Source: Kiritimatiellota bacterium (GTDB lineage Bacteria; Verrucomicrobiota; Kiritimatiellia; RFP12; UBA1067). Taken from it: a DNA stretch of 46,130 nt. The stretch lies in contig WRJS01000017.1 in NCBI GenBank assembly GCA_009778475.1, positions 1 to 46,130 of the forward strand. The letters are read 5' to 3'. The notes beneath the pieces were generated by a model. That model had not been told where the DNA came from. It did no database searches and saw only the letters and a program-made list of their open reading frames with translations. Below, piece after piece: positions 17,058-25,019 of the stretch (the stretch's first letter is position 1; each line of letters starts with the position of its first letter). The translations under genes and the position numbers were made by a program.

Positions 17058-17548
17058 AAACGAACAAACTTGCCAATAATGCCACAGTCGGAGAACCGTT
17101 CAAGAAAGACATCCTTTCGATGATGTGGAAAACCGCCGAAAGCCTCGGGACGGAAGACATCAAAGCCCCAAGCCTCGGGTTTGACGATATCCTTGCTGTC
17201 GCGCGTAACGTGTGCGAGAGTGCGGATCGCGGCGACATCCGCAGCGCTATGCACGGTTGCCTTGCCAATGCGGAACAGAGGCTCCGCGAATGGTTTGAAG
17301 AACATCGCCCCACTGAACCAGCGGACAAGCGTATTTTGTTGCGCGACCATTTGCGCCGGATTATTTCAGGGCAAATGGGACGAAATGGATTCCCTCTGTT
17401 CTATGAGGCGATGGAGACCCTTGATTCCGACGACGGTCCTTTCACGATTGCATTCGCCGACATACTGGAACTGGGGTCTGTCACGGATAACACCGCAAAA
17501 GCACCGGAGATGACACATCTCGGGATGAATGTAATCGATGAGGACTAA
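17054..17548 (+). CDS. Small soluble protein between the tubulin-like and actin-like genes (164 aa)
   Basis: No family is recognised. The protein is mainly helical, acidic at the C-terminus (NVIDED) and has no membrane segment. Its ATG overlaps the tubulin-like stop as ATGA, and its stop is five bases before the actin-like gene, so the three are translationally coupled. Such tight placement suggests a stoichiometric partner, for instance an adaptor or regulator bridging the GTPase and the ATPase (inference). Confidence 0.8.
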   Translation: MKTNKLANNATVGEPFKKDILSMMWKTAESLGTEDIKAPSLGFDDILAVARNVCESADRGDIRSAMHGCLANAEQRLREWFEEHRPTEPADKRILLRDHLRRIISGQMGRNGFPLFYEAMETLDSDDGPFTIAFADILELGSVTDNTAKAPEMTHLGMNVIDED

Positions 17549-17553
17549 CCGTT

Positions 17554-19602
17554 ATGGCAACACGGAAAACGCTTGATGATTATATACGTGGCAACAAAGC
17601 CGTAAAAATGATGCTGGCGATGGATTTGGGCAACTCGCGCACAGCCATTGCCCTCTATGACCGGATTGGCGGCGACGACGGCGATCCCGTCGTACACACC
17701 GATATACCGCTCGTTTGGGGTGCCTCCGAAGCAACTGAAATTAAGACCATATTCGCCCCGTTCGACAGCCGCATCTCCACCGTCGCGCCAGATGCGAACA
17801 GCCCCTCCTTTGTCCGTATAGGCGCACAGGCATGGCAGAACGAACGTGGTTTTAAAAGCGTGGACAAGCACGGCGAACACACGCTCAGCAGCCCGAAACG
17901 GTATTTCTTCGACGCAAAACCGTCAAGGCGTGGCTGGCTGTGCCGCGAACAATCGAACGGGACGGTTGTGCCGCTCGCAGGTGTTTTCCCCTCCGCGCTC
18001 GCGCAAAGGTATGGTTTTGAAAACACACCGGATTTGCCGCGTGCCGCCATGCTCGGCGCCATGGTGGCGGAATTCTACTTGCAGGCTCACCGGCACGCTA
18101 ACAAATCCCCGGCGTTCAAGAAAAAGACGAAGGACCCCCGCCCCCGCTTCATCTCGCATATCTGCCTGACCTATCCGACGACGTTCACGGAGGACGAAAA
18201 AAAACGTTACCTGTTGCAAATCGACAAAGCACTTCGGGTTTTGTTCGCCTGTTGCACCGAGTTTAAGGATGCCCCATTCGTGGAGGTCGTCGCGGGCATT
18301 GATGAAGGCACCGCCGTCCTCGCGTATCATGCGGACAGGGCGCTCGCAAAATTCGGGAGCGCCACGGCATGGCTTACCACGGCGGGCTGGGTGGGCATAA
18401 ACGGATACGCCTCCCGTATGGCGGTCATGGACATCGGCGGCGGCACTACGGATGTTGCCGTTGTCCACCTCACAGGCGGCAGACTCTCATCCGTTGATAT
18501 GCAGTTGCTATATTTGGAAGGCGAGAACCGTGCCGGAGACGATTTTATTGCCGAGTTCGTGAAACGCTGGCTTTTCGAACGCATCGTGAATACGTTATGT
18601 GAGAAAAAAACAGGGGTTGATCTCAAGCACATCAAGGACGCTTACAATAAACAAGTGTCGGAACACCCAGAGGCAATACGGGTTTTATGTGGTTTTGCTT
18701 GCAAGGCAATCGAAAAAATAGGCAATCCTCCAGTGACTCCAGTCGCTGACCCCAAACGCACTCGCAACAACTCGGGCAGCACAATCACATTTAAGTTGGA
18801 CAAGGAAAAACGGGAAATTCTCAATAATGTTTTCTTTGAAGATGGATCAAATGGCATTGACGATGATCTTAACCAGATTGAAATTCCATTCGAGCAAAAG
18901 GACGCTACATTTTGCGACGACCTCGCTGCCGAAGTCTTCAATCCTATCATAACACGGATGGCACGCATCATCGCCGCATTCGGTTGCGACCGCCTCCTGC
19001 TGTCCGGCAAAACATGCGAATTTTCCGTTGTGAAACGTCTGGTTTACGGGACAGTCGCTCTCCCGTCGTTTTGCATCATCCCCGCTTCGGAACTCATGGA
19101 CGGGCGGGATGTGAAATACGCCACGGTACTCGGCGGAGGTATCCTCGGTCTGAAAAAAATTGGGGCGAAAAACGCACTGACGTCCATCGATTTCTCCATT
19201 GGCGAAGCAATGCGAACCCAATTCGTTTGGGGTTTTGACAACAACATAACAAAGGCGAATCTGCGCATCAGCGAAAACATCGGAAATAAACTGACCCCAA
19301 ACGGGGATGGGCTTGCCGCAATCCCCTACGAAGGCCGGGATGTGTATGTTATCCGTCAATGTTATGACCGCAATAGCGTTGTCTGCGTCAGCCATCGTAT
19401 CAGCCATAGATCAGAAGGTCGCCCTGTAGAATCGTCCGTCATACTCACAATCCGCATCAACAGCGATGGCAGAGTGCAGATCGTCAACGCCCAAGGGTCG
19501 TACACCGATGGCAACCCCGTCACCATCGGCGATTTCGACTGCGTCCATTTTTCTCAAACCGACACAAAACACTGGATGGATGATGGTCGCATCCTCGACT
19601 GA
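17554..19602 (+). CDS. Actin/Hsp70-superfamily ATPase, SrfB-like (682 aa)
   Basis: The ASKHA ATPase fold is marked by phosphate-1 at 21-33 (LAMDLGNSRTAIA), phosphate-2 at 289-300 (MAVMDIGGGTTD) and an adenosine-type motif at about 475-495 (AFGCDRLLLSGKTCEF), followed by VLGGGILGL. The order DIGGGTTD ... GENRAGDDF ... LLLSGK is reminiscent of the SrfB group (recollection, not searched). The substrate-binding half of DnaK is absent, and the extra ~150 residues after the ATPase core are unrecognised. It should bind and hydrolyse ATP and may form filaments or act as a switch. Start ATG 17554 is five bases after the previous stop with GAGGA upstream. Co-occurrence with a tubulin-like GTPase in one operon is the notable point. 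Confidence 0.85.
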   Translation: MATRKTLDDYIRGNKAVKMMLAMDLGNSRTAIALYDRIGGDDGDPVVHTDIPLVWGASEATEIKTIFAPFDSRISTVAPDANSPSFVRIGAQAWQNERGFKSVDKHGEHTLSSPKRYFFDAKPSRRGWLCREQSNGTVVPLAGVFPSALAQRYGFENTPDLPRAAMLGAMVAEFYLQAHRHANKSPAFKKKTKDPRPRFISHICLTYPTTFTEDEKKRYLLQIDKALRVLFACCTEFKDAPFVEVVAGIDEGTAVLAYHADRALAKFGSATAWLTTAGWVGINGYASRMAVMDIGGGTTDVAVVHLTGGRLSSVDMQLLYLEGENRAGDDFIAEFVKRWLFERIVNTLCEKKTGVDLKHIKDAYNKQVSEHPEAIRVLCGFACKAIEKIGNPPVTPVADPKRTRNNSGSTITFKLDKEKREILNNVFFEDGSNGIDDDLNQIEIPFEQKDATFCDDLAAEVFNPIITRMARIIAAFGCDRLLLSGKTCEFSVVKRLVYGTVALPSFCIIPASELMDGRDVKYATVLGGGILGLKKIGAKNALTSIDFSIGEAMRTQFVWGFDNNITKANLRISENIGNKLTPNGDGLAAIPYEGRDVYVIRQCYDRNSVVCVSHRISHRSEGRPVESSVILTIRINSDGRVQIVNAQGSYTDGNPVTIGDFDCVHFSQTDTKHWMDDGRILD

Positions 19603-19645
19603 TTGGAATACGATACACCAGTTAACAACCCATGGCAGGAAACTC

Positions 19646-20920
19646 ATGAAACTTACAAGAAACATCCCCATCGTTTTTCTCACCATCATCTGCGTTTCAT
19701 TTTACGCGACAATCATTGGTTGCGCCGAACCAAAGGAATCCGAGAACAGCGGGGAAAGCAAAAATCTCCCATCTGAAGTAACCCCAGTATCCAGAGATAT
19801 TCCGCGCCTTAACGACGCACAAGCAAGCGAGGCTCAACCATCTCAACTTTCCGCAAATGAGAAAACGAAGAAAAACAGTTCTGGGTTTCGCAAGTTCTTG
19901 AATGCTGTGCTATTATTGCTATTAATTGCTTTGCTTGTCGTGGTGATCTTCATCTTGTGTAAAATGTATTCCGGAAAAAAGTCCTACCCAGACCTTATGC
20001 AGCCCAAATACAGGAAAGAGCCGCAAAATTCAGGCAGACCTAAATCCAGTCTCAACCCACAGCCCAGTTATCCGCCAGAGGCGGCGCAACAAAGAACCAT
20101 CCCGGCAAACGCAATACAAGTTGACACGGCACAGGAGGTTTTTCGTGAAAAAGCGGGAGAAATCGCTGGTGACATTACTGGCAAAGCGAAAAAAATACTT
20201 GAAACACTCGAACAGCATTTCATATCCAATATGACCTTCAAGGTCGAAGCTGAATTCAAGAAACTCAACGAATCCCACCAGCGACTTTCCGCAACGGTGG
20301 GAGCGAACAACAGGAATGCCGAAACTTTCCAATCATGCATTGGAAAATTCGACAGCTATTTCGATCTAGCAAAACAAATCGGGGACGCGAATAATAAAAT
20401 CGACGAACTGGAAAAAGAAAAGGGCGAATTGAAAAGACAAAATGCAGAATGGGGAGAAATCATCAACAAAATGGAAAACCCGTATGAAGCAATCATCCCA
20501 GCGGATGTTGTCGCCCTTTTCGGTCTTAGTTCGGATAAGCTGAAAACTACCTCCCCCGCCCTCCGGACGGCGATTCGCGAATGGTGTTGCTTTGCGGACT
20601 GGGCAAGGCTCTCCCCTCAACCTGCTGAATTCAAAACCGAGTTTCGTAAAATAGACAAAGCCCTCGTCGCCCTCCGCAAAGAACCAGGGTTTGATTTGGA
20701 GGCGATGCGCTCGCACTTGAAAATTTTCATTGAAGACACCATCCCTTCGAAATTCAACGCTGGGATAGAGATCTCATGGAACTTCAAGGGCAGGGAATTT
20801 TCACCGGATAAAAATTATTCGCCTAGCGGCGGGACGCGGGTTGTATTCGTTATCTCCGCGTATTACAACATCAACATAAAAGGCATCGGCGGGGAAAAAG
20901 CCGAAGTCGAGTGCGACTGA
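19646..20920 (+). CDS. Lipoprotein-like, TM-anchored coiled-coil protein (424 aa)
   Basis: The N-terminus has a hydrophobic segment ending in IIGC at about residue 27, which fits a lipobox. A Ser/Glu-rich spacer of ~50 residues follows, then a second strong helix (about 85-108, LLLLLIALLVVVIFILC) and a basic stretch. If both act, the spacer is periplasmic and the remaining ~310 residues are cytoplasmic. That part is rich in coiled coil (about 165-270, including KIDELEKEKGELKRQ) with a compact C-terminal domain. No family is recognised. ATG 19646 has AGGAA seven bases upstream; an earlier in-frame start overlaps the actin-like gene. A role as membrane tether or cofactor of the ATPase is inference. 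Confidence 0.72.
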   Translation: MKLTRNIPIVFLTIICVSFYATIIGCAEPKESENSGESKNLPSEVTPVSRDIPRLNDAQASEAQPSQLSANEKTKKNSSGFRKFLNAVLLLLLIALLVVVIFILCKMYSGKKSYPDLMQPKYRKEPQNSGRPKSSLNPQPSYPPEAAQQRTIPANAIQVDTAQEVFREKAGEIAGDITGKAKKILETLEQHFISNMTFKVEAEFKKLNESHQRLSATVGANNRNAETFQSCIGKFDSYFDLAKQIGDANNKIDELEKEKGELKRQNAEWGEIINKMENPYEAIIPADVVALFGLSSDKLKTTSPALRTAIREWCCFADWARLSPQPAEFKTEFRKIDKALVALRKEPGFDLEAMRSHLKIFIEDTIPSKFNAGIEISWNFKGREFSPDKNYSPSGGTRVVFVISAYYNINIKGIGGEKAEVECD

Positions 20921-20935
20921 TCGGGACAACATAAT

Positions 20936-21619
20936 ATGATTACAAACAAATCCGTTTTCACGGTGTGCGATGGATGGGATTTCAAGACGAAGGACGGATG
21001 GGTCGTCTCGGACGACTTCATCCTGTATAGCCGTGAATTCTTTTCGGGACTCTTAAAAGGGCTGTTCCCCCCGTGTCTCGATGTCGGAGACGGCTTCGAA
21101 TTCGACATTTGTTCTTGTGGCACAAAAATGGCTCTCGGCGATTTCATTAAGGTCATGAATTCAGGGGAAGCGAAGTCTCTGTGCCTTGATGTGGAGTCCG
21201 TGATTAATGCGATAACGGATGCCGAACAAACATTGAACGCGTTCATCGACAAAAGGGGGGAAGCGGCTTCGGAACCGTTGTTCATGCACTATTATGAACA
21301 TCCCGAGTTATATGTTATCGGCTGGGATCGGAACCGTTCCGTAAAAATATTTATTTTCGCTGGGATTGTCAAAGTCGATCGACCGCCAGTGTGTAACATG
21401 AAACACATCCGTGATTGCCTCGTCAATGACCGTAACCAACTGTACAACATACTTTCGAAACCACTTGAAGAGACGCCAGAGGCCGCCAACACCTTGACTA
21501 GCGCTCCTCGCAAAGGGTCAAGCCATAAATTGGGAAAAACATTTGCGGTCATCAGCTTGGGTTTAATCATTGTCATTATTTTGTTGCTGACATTCTTTGC
21601 AGATAAAATAAATCCGTGA
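20936..21619 (+). CDS. Tail-anchored cytoplasmic protein of the cytoskeletal operon (227 aa)
   Basis: A ~190-residue soluble domain with no signal peptide ends in a linker (SAPRKGSSHKLGK) and one hydrophobic helix at about 204-222 (VISLGLIIVIILLLTFF), with only a few residues after it: a C-tail anchor placing the domain in the cytoplasm. The N-terminal third has strand-rich sequence (FTVCDGWDFKTKDGWVVSDD) that may include small beta repeats. No family is recognised. It starts 15 bases after the previous gene. It would decorate the cytoplasmic membrane face beside the filament proteins (inference). Confidence 0.75.
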   Translation: MITNKSVFTVCDGWDFKTKDGWVVSDDFILYSREFFSGLLKGLFPPCLDVGDGFEFDICSCGTKMALGDFIKVMNSGEAKSLCLDVESVINAITDAEQTLNAFIDKRGEAASEPLFMHYYEHPELYVIGWDRNRSVKIFIFAGIVKVDRPPVCNMKHIRDCLVNDRNQLYNILSKPLEETPEAANTLTSAPRKGSSHKLGKTFAVISLGLIIVIILLLTFFADKINP

Positions 21620-21655
21620 TGGTCTCGTGTTGGTAAAGGCCGAGGTGGAGTGTAG

Positions 21656-22189
21656 GTGAAATTAAAAATCTATTACAATGATGATGGTTATTACCTTGCG
21701 GATGAGGCATTGCTTTATGATAATCCAACGATGCGGAAACATTATGGCGATTTGATTCCGTCGGTGGAAGACAAAGGAATGTATTGCATTTTCAACACAG
21801 GTGCAGACGAAGCGGTCTCTGCGGAAAACGTGACCGATTCAGTGCAAGTGAGTCTTCGCTGCATAGGCAGAAAGATTCCTGTCGCATCCGTTCAAACATT
21901 TGCCGATGCCATTCAAGAAGCAGCAAGCAGGTTGCAGAGGAATGCAGGTAATTTGCGCTTCCCTGATCCGCGCCAACACGACGTACTCTATCGAGTGCTG
22001 GGAAACGACCGTATCGTCATCCTGTACGGACTGGAGCGTTACGACGGGCGGCAAGGTATTGAAGCCGCAGCGGTTGCAGAATGGTTTCAAGAGAAGGTCG
22101 GGGAATTGACGAATGCCATCAAAAACTGGGAAGAAAAAATGCGAAAATCAGAATCCGAAAAAAAGCATCCCCAATATCCCGCGACATAA
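21656..22189 (+). CDS. Soluble protein, last gene of the cytoskeletal operon (177 aa, GTG start)
   Basis: No family is recognised. The sequence begins with strand-like segments (KLKIYYNDDGYYLADE), has a middle with VLYRVLGNDRIVILYG, and ends in a charged helix (VGELTNAIKNWEEKMRK). No membrane segment or signal peptide. GTG 21656 is preceded by GGTGGAG, 36 bases after the tail-anchored gene. Base composition matches the island and not the following minus-strand genes, so it closes the island operon. No clear terminator was seen in 22190-22298. Confidence 0.7.
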   Translation: MKLKIYYNDDGYYLADEALLYDNPTMRKHYGDLIPSVEDKGMYCIFNTGADEAVSAENVTDSVQVSLRCIGRKIPVASVQTFADAIQEAASRLQRNAGNLRFPDPRQHDVLYRVLGNDRIVILYGLERYDGRQGIEAAAVAEWFQEKVGELTNAIKNWEEKMRKSESEKKHPQYPAT

Positions 22190-22298
22190 AAGATAGAAAG
22201 TAGAAATGTTATAGGTCGCGCATTGGTCACGGTGTTTTGGCTGATGCTGAAAGCAAGTGCACCCTAACCTCTAAACGGAGTTTCCATTTCACAGCACT

Positions 22299-23165
22299 TC
22301 ACCCCGGCACGAGGACAGTGAGGGCGAGGGGGAGGAGGGTGATGTCCACGGGGGTGGTGCCGATGACGTCGCCGTCGGCCTGCACGACGATGGGCTTGTT
22401 GCTGCGGATGCTGACGGCGCGGCGGGCGGTGGTCTCGATGCTGATGGTGTTCTCGCGCTTGGGGGCAACCCAGCGCAGCAGGTAATACCACGGGTATTCG
22501 AGCGGGGTCTTGATGCGTGCGACGCAGATGTCCAGCAGGCCGTCGTCGGCGCGGATGTCGGGGCCGTTGGGGTTCAGGGCGCGCGCGAGGATGCCGCAGT
22601 TGGAGATCAGCACGTCGGTGGCGTTGTGGGTCTGCGCCTCGCCGTCGATGGTGATCTCGATCTTGTGCGTCCTCGCTTGGAGGACTTTCCAGACGGCGGT
22701 GCCGACGTATGCGGCGCGGCCGAAGAGGCTCTTGCCGAGGCGGGAGGTCTCGTCGATGACCTCGGCGTTGACGCCGACCCCGGCGTTGAGCAGGTAGGTC
22801 TTGCCGCCGATGCGCATGGCGTCGATGGGGCGGGGCCTGGGGTTGTTCGCGAGGGCGCCGACGGCGTCGGCGATCTCGAGGGGGATGCCGAGCTCGCGGG
22901 CGACGAGGTTGCCCGTGCCGAGGGGCAGGATGCCGAGGGGGGTGCCGGTGCCGATGAGCGTGTGCGCGACGGCCGCGACCATGCCGTCGCCCCCGGCGGC
23001 GGCGACGCAGTCCCAGCCTTCGGCGAGGCGTTTGCGGATGGCCTCGTCGAGGTCGGCGTTGGTCTCGACGACCTCATACGTCATCCCCGACGCGCGTAGG
23101 CTCTGCAACAGCGTGTCGCGGGAGAATACGCTGACGGTGTTTGAAAGGATGAGGAGCAGTTTCAT
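22299..23165 (-). CDS. Diacylglycerol kinase / YegS-type lipid kinase (288 aa)
   Basis: The catalytic domain of the DAGK family is clear: AAAGGDGMVAAVAH (GGDG nucleotide loop), GILPLGTGNLVARELG and the later GVGVNAEVI and DDGLLD motifs. It phosphorylates a lipid such as diacylglycerol or a sphingoid-type substrate with ATP at the membrane. Length is normal. The start is ATG 23165; the sequence just upstream is a dispersed repeat without a clear ribosome site, so translation may be weak or the repeat may have replaced native upstream sequence. Confidence 0.9.
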   Translation of the reverse strand: MKLLLILSNTVSVFSRDTLLQSLRASGMTYEVVETNADLDEAIRKRLAEGWDCVAAAGGDGMVAAVAHTLIGTGTPLGILPLGTGNLVARELGIPLEIADAVGALANNPRPRPIDAMRIGGKTYLLNAGVGVNAEVIDETSRLGKSLFGRAAYVGTAVWKVLQARTHKIEITIDGEAQTHNATDVLISNCGILARALNPNGPDIRADDGLLDICVARIKTPLEYPWYYLLRWVAPKRENTISIETTARRAVSIRSNKPIVVQADGDVIGTTPVDITLLPLALTVLVPG

Positions 23166-23169
23166 GGTG

Positions 23170-23580
23170 TCAATATCCAATATTCAACACGGAATATCCA
23201 ATGTCCAAGTGGGGTGCGCTCTGGGGCAATGACTGGGGGGGGTGTCCAACATGGAATATCCAATAGCCAACACGGAATATCCAATGTCCAAGTGGGGTGC
23301 GCTCTGGGGCGATGATTGGGGGGATGTCCAACATGGAATATCCAATATCCAACACAGGGGACCCCGTTGGCGCGACCGCGGCCAATGGGGCATGAGAATA
23401 TCCAATGTCCAAGTGGGGTGCGCTCTGGGGCGATGATTGGGGGGGATGTCCAACATGGAATATCCAATATCCAACACAGGGGACCCCGTTGGCGCGACCG
23501 CGGCCAATGGGGCATGAGAATATCCAATGTCCAAGTTGGGTGCGCTCTGGGGCGATGATTGGGGGGGATATCCAATACCC
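23170..23580. repeat. Tandem array of ~122-bp repeats (AATATCCAATGTCCAAG family)
   Basis: Four units begin with the same 17 bases at 23193, 23276, 23397 and 23519 (spacings 83, 121 and 122 bases). Units share the block GTGGGGTGCGCTCTGGGGC, a G run of 6-8, and GTCCAACATGG. The two middle units carry a 40-base insert with ACAGGGGACCCC and CGCGACCGCGGCC. The last copy is truncated at the stop of the neighbouring gene. Frames across it give long low-complexity peptides with LDIGYS repeats that are not genes. The array fills the whole gap between the lipid kinase and the four-helix-bundle gene. Confidence 0.92.
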
Positions 23581-23964
23581 TTATAGATTTTTTCGTTTTT
23601 CATCGTTCCTTTTCGCGGTGGTGATGCAGGCAAACAATATCGAGATCAGTTCGTCGGTCTCCTTTAAAAGAGGCTCTAGTTTTGAGGCGGGTTTTATCGT
23701 CTCTGATTTGATGATGATTTTCAGCCACACTTCGGTCTCGCGGAGTTCTTTGAGCGCGATTTTCATTTTGTGGACGAAATCCGTCCGTGACTCTGCGCTC
23801 TGGGCTTCGCCGTAGTTGGAGGCAGGAGAGGTCCCGCTCCGTAAAATTTGCCCGCAGACGTGCTGCCCTGTCGGGGTGCGGGGCAGGGCTTCCGCAAGCT
23901 TGATGATGCGGACCGCAAAATCAATCAGGCGTTCTTGCAGGTCAAAGTCTTTTTGTTCAGGCAT
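23581..23964 (-). CDS. Four-helix-bundle protein (23S rRNA intervening-sequence family, 127 aa)
   Basis: Typical of the small helical-bundle family first noted inside 23S rRNA intervening sequences: DLQERLIDFAVRIIKLAEAL, then SGTSPASNYGEAQSAESRTD and FVHKMKIALKELRETEVWL. The molecular role of the family is unknown; members are often found in accessory or repeat-rich regions. Start ATG 23964 has GAGGAG upstream. Here it stands alone, with its stop touching the tandem repeat array and the folD-side repeats upstream. Confidence 0.9.
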   Translation of the reverse strand: MPEQKDFDLQERLIDFAVRIIKLAEALPRTPTGQHVCGQILRSGTSPASNYGEAQSAESRTDFVHKMKIALKELRETEVWLKIIIKSETIKPASKLEPLLKETDELISILFACITTAKRNDEKRKNL

Positions 23965-24004
23965 ATCAGCTTCTCCTCATGTCATTTCCCCGAAGCGCAT
24001 TTAC

Positions 24005-24042
24005 TTGGACATTGGATATTCCGTGTTGGCTATTGGATATTC
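24005..24042. repeat. Dispersed TTGGACATTGGATATTCC repeat, copy near folD
   Basis: Thirty-eight bases here match 26651-26688 with a single difference and are related to the units of the array at 23170-23580. The folD stop codon lies inside this repeat. Confidence 0.9.
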
Positions 24043-24935
24043 CCTGCACAACACGCTCCTTGCCGCCGCGCGGCAAGGAGCGTGTTGTGCAGCAGCATGG
24101 TGATGGTCATCGGGCCGACGCCGCCGGGGACGGGGGTGATGAGGGAGGCCACCTGCGCGGCGGAGTCGAAGTCGACGTCGCCGACGAGGCGGAAGCCGCT
24201 CGCCTTCGCCGCGTCGGGGACGCGGTTCACGCCGACATCAATGACGACCGCGCCGGGCTTGAGCATCTCGCCCGTGACGGTGCAGGGGCGGCCGGCGGCC
24301 GCGATGAGGATGTCCGCCTGACGCGTGAACGCGGCGAGGTCGCGCGTGCCAGTGTGGCAGACCGTGACGGTGGCGTTGCCGCCCTTGGCCTTGCGCATGA
24401 GCAGGTGCGCCACGGGCTTGCCCACGATGTTGCTGCGGCCGACGACGACGGCGTGCTTGCCTGAGGTCTCGACGCCCGCGCTGATGAGCATCTGGATGAT
24501 GCCGTGCGGGGTGCAGGGCAGGAAGCAGCTCTGACCAATCATCATGCGGCCGACGTTGACGGGCGTAAAGCCGTCCACGTCCTTGGCCGGGTCGATGGCG
24601 TTGATGACGGCGCCCTCGTCGATGTGCTTGGGCAGGGGAAGCTGCACGAGGATGCCGTGGATGAGCGGGTCGGCGTTCATCTCGCGGACACGCGCCAGAA
24701 CCTCGTCCTGCGCCGCCTCGGCCGGGAGGCGGAGGGTGCGGGAGAAGATGCCCGCCTCACCGCAGGCCTTCTCCTTCGCGGTGACGTAGGAGAGCGACGC
24801 AGGGTCCGCGCCGACGAGAAGCACACCCAAGCCCGGCGTGATGGCGTGCGCGCCCTTTAGCTCCGCGACCTGCGCGGCGATGTCCGCGCGCATATTTGCG
24901 GCGAGTGCTTTTCCGTCAAGTATTGCTGCTGGCAT
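24030..24935 (-). CDS. folD: Bifunctional methylenetetrahydrofolate dehydrogenase/cyclohydrolase FolD (301 aa)
   Basis: FolD interconverts 5,10-methylene-, methenyl- and 10-formyl-tetrahydrofolate with NADP. Seen are the catalytic-lysine region [38 protein letters not shown], the dinucleotide motif [25 protein letters not shown] and the closing [10 protein letters not shown]. Start ATG 24935 has AGGAG upstream. The family C-terminus is normally near HNTLLAA; here the frame runs on for about 13 residues through the second arm of a perfect inverted repeat and into a dispersed repeat before it stops. The enzyme should be functional, but its tail is probably not ancestral. Confidence 0.96.
   Translation of the reverse strand: MPAAILDGKALAANMRADIAAQVAELKGAHAITPGLGVLLVGADPASLSYVTAKEKACGEAGIFSRTLRLPAEAAQDEVLARVREMNADPLIHGILVQLPLPKHIDEGAVINAIDPAKDVDGFTPVNVGRMMIGQSCFLPCTPHGIIQMLISAGVETSGKHAVVVGRSNIVGKPVAHLLMRKAKGGNATVTVCHTGTRDLAAFTRQADILIAAAGRPCTVTGEMLKPGAVVIDVGVNRVPDAAKASGFRLVGDVDFDSAAQVASLITPVPGGVGPMTITMLLHNTLLAARRQGACCAGNIQ
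24045..24091. repeat. Perfect 21-bp inverted repeat at the end of folD
   Basis: Arms 24045-24065 and 24071-24091 are exact reverse complements around a five-base CCGCG loop. One arm encodes the normal C-terminal HNTLLAA region of FolD and the other lies just beyond it, so it looks like a fold-back duplication of the folD end. As RNA it would make a very stable hairpin; no U tract follows in either direction. Confidence 0.95.
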
Positions 24936-24979
24936 GGTCTCTCCTGTTTTTGAATCTCACATAAAGGCAACAGGGATTC

Positions 24980-25009
24980 AGTGTAAACGAAAACGCGGCT
25001 TGGGGGCAA
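24980..25009 (-). promoter_or_regulatory. Sigma70-like promoter for folD
   Basis: Minus-strand TTGCCC (25009-25004) and TACACT (24985-24980) are 18 bases apart, giving a leader of about 40 bases with AGGAG before the folD ATG. The -10 region, CGTTTTCGTTTACACT, resembles that of the ridA promoter. Confidence 0.55.
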
Positions 25010-25019
25010 TAAGAAAGTT

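Larger units (their letters stand above)
10742..22189 (+). mobile_element. Putative integrase-associated genomic island with a tubulin/actin-like operon
   Basis: The integrase and the eight genes after it run in one direction, are visibly lower in GC (about half, by eye) than the flanking genes (about two thirds), and have different codon preference, for example many AAA, AAT and ATA codons. Flanks on both sides are minus-strand genes. These facts suggest a transferred unit. The ends are not fixed: no direct repeats flanking the block were seen, and no tRNA target is visible. The right edge is probably between 22190 and 22298. The integrase could also be unrelated to the cargo. Confidence 0.5.

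Noticed and set aside
17554..19602. Calling the ATPase DnaK
   Set aside because: Only the ATPase-fold motifs match; there is no peptide-binding domain and no DnaJ or GrpE gene beside it.
10742..22300. Classification of the island as a prophage
   Set aside because: No capsid, terminase, tail, lysis or replication genes are visible; only the integrase is phage-like.
23170..23580. Regular repeats that might be a CRISPR array
   Set aside because: Units are over 80 bases with conserved interiors, there are no unique spacers of even length and no cas genes.
23162..23633. Open frames across the tandem array giving peptides rich in LDIGYS
   Set aside because: Several frames on both strands are open only because the DNA is repetitive; no ribosome sites and low-complexity products.
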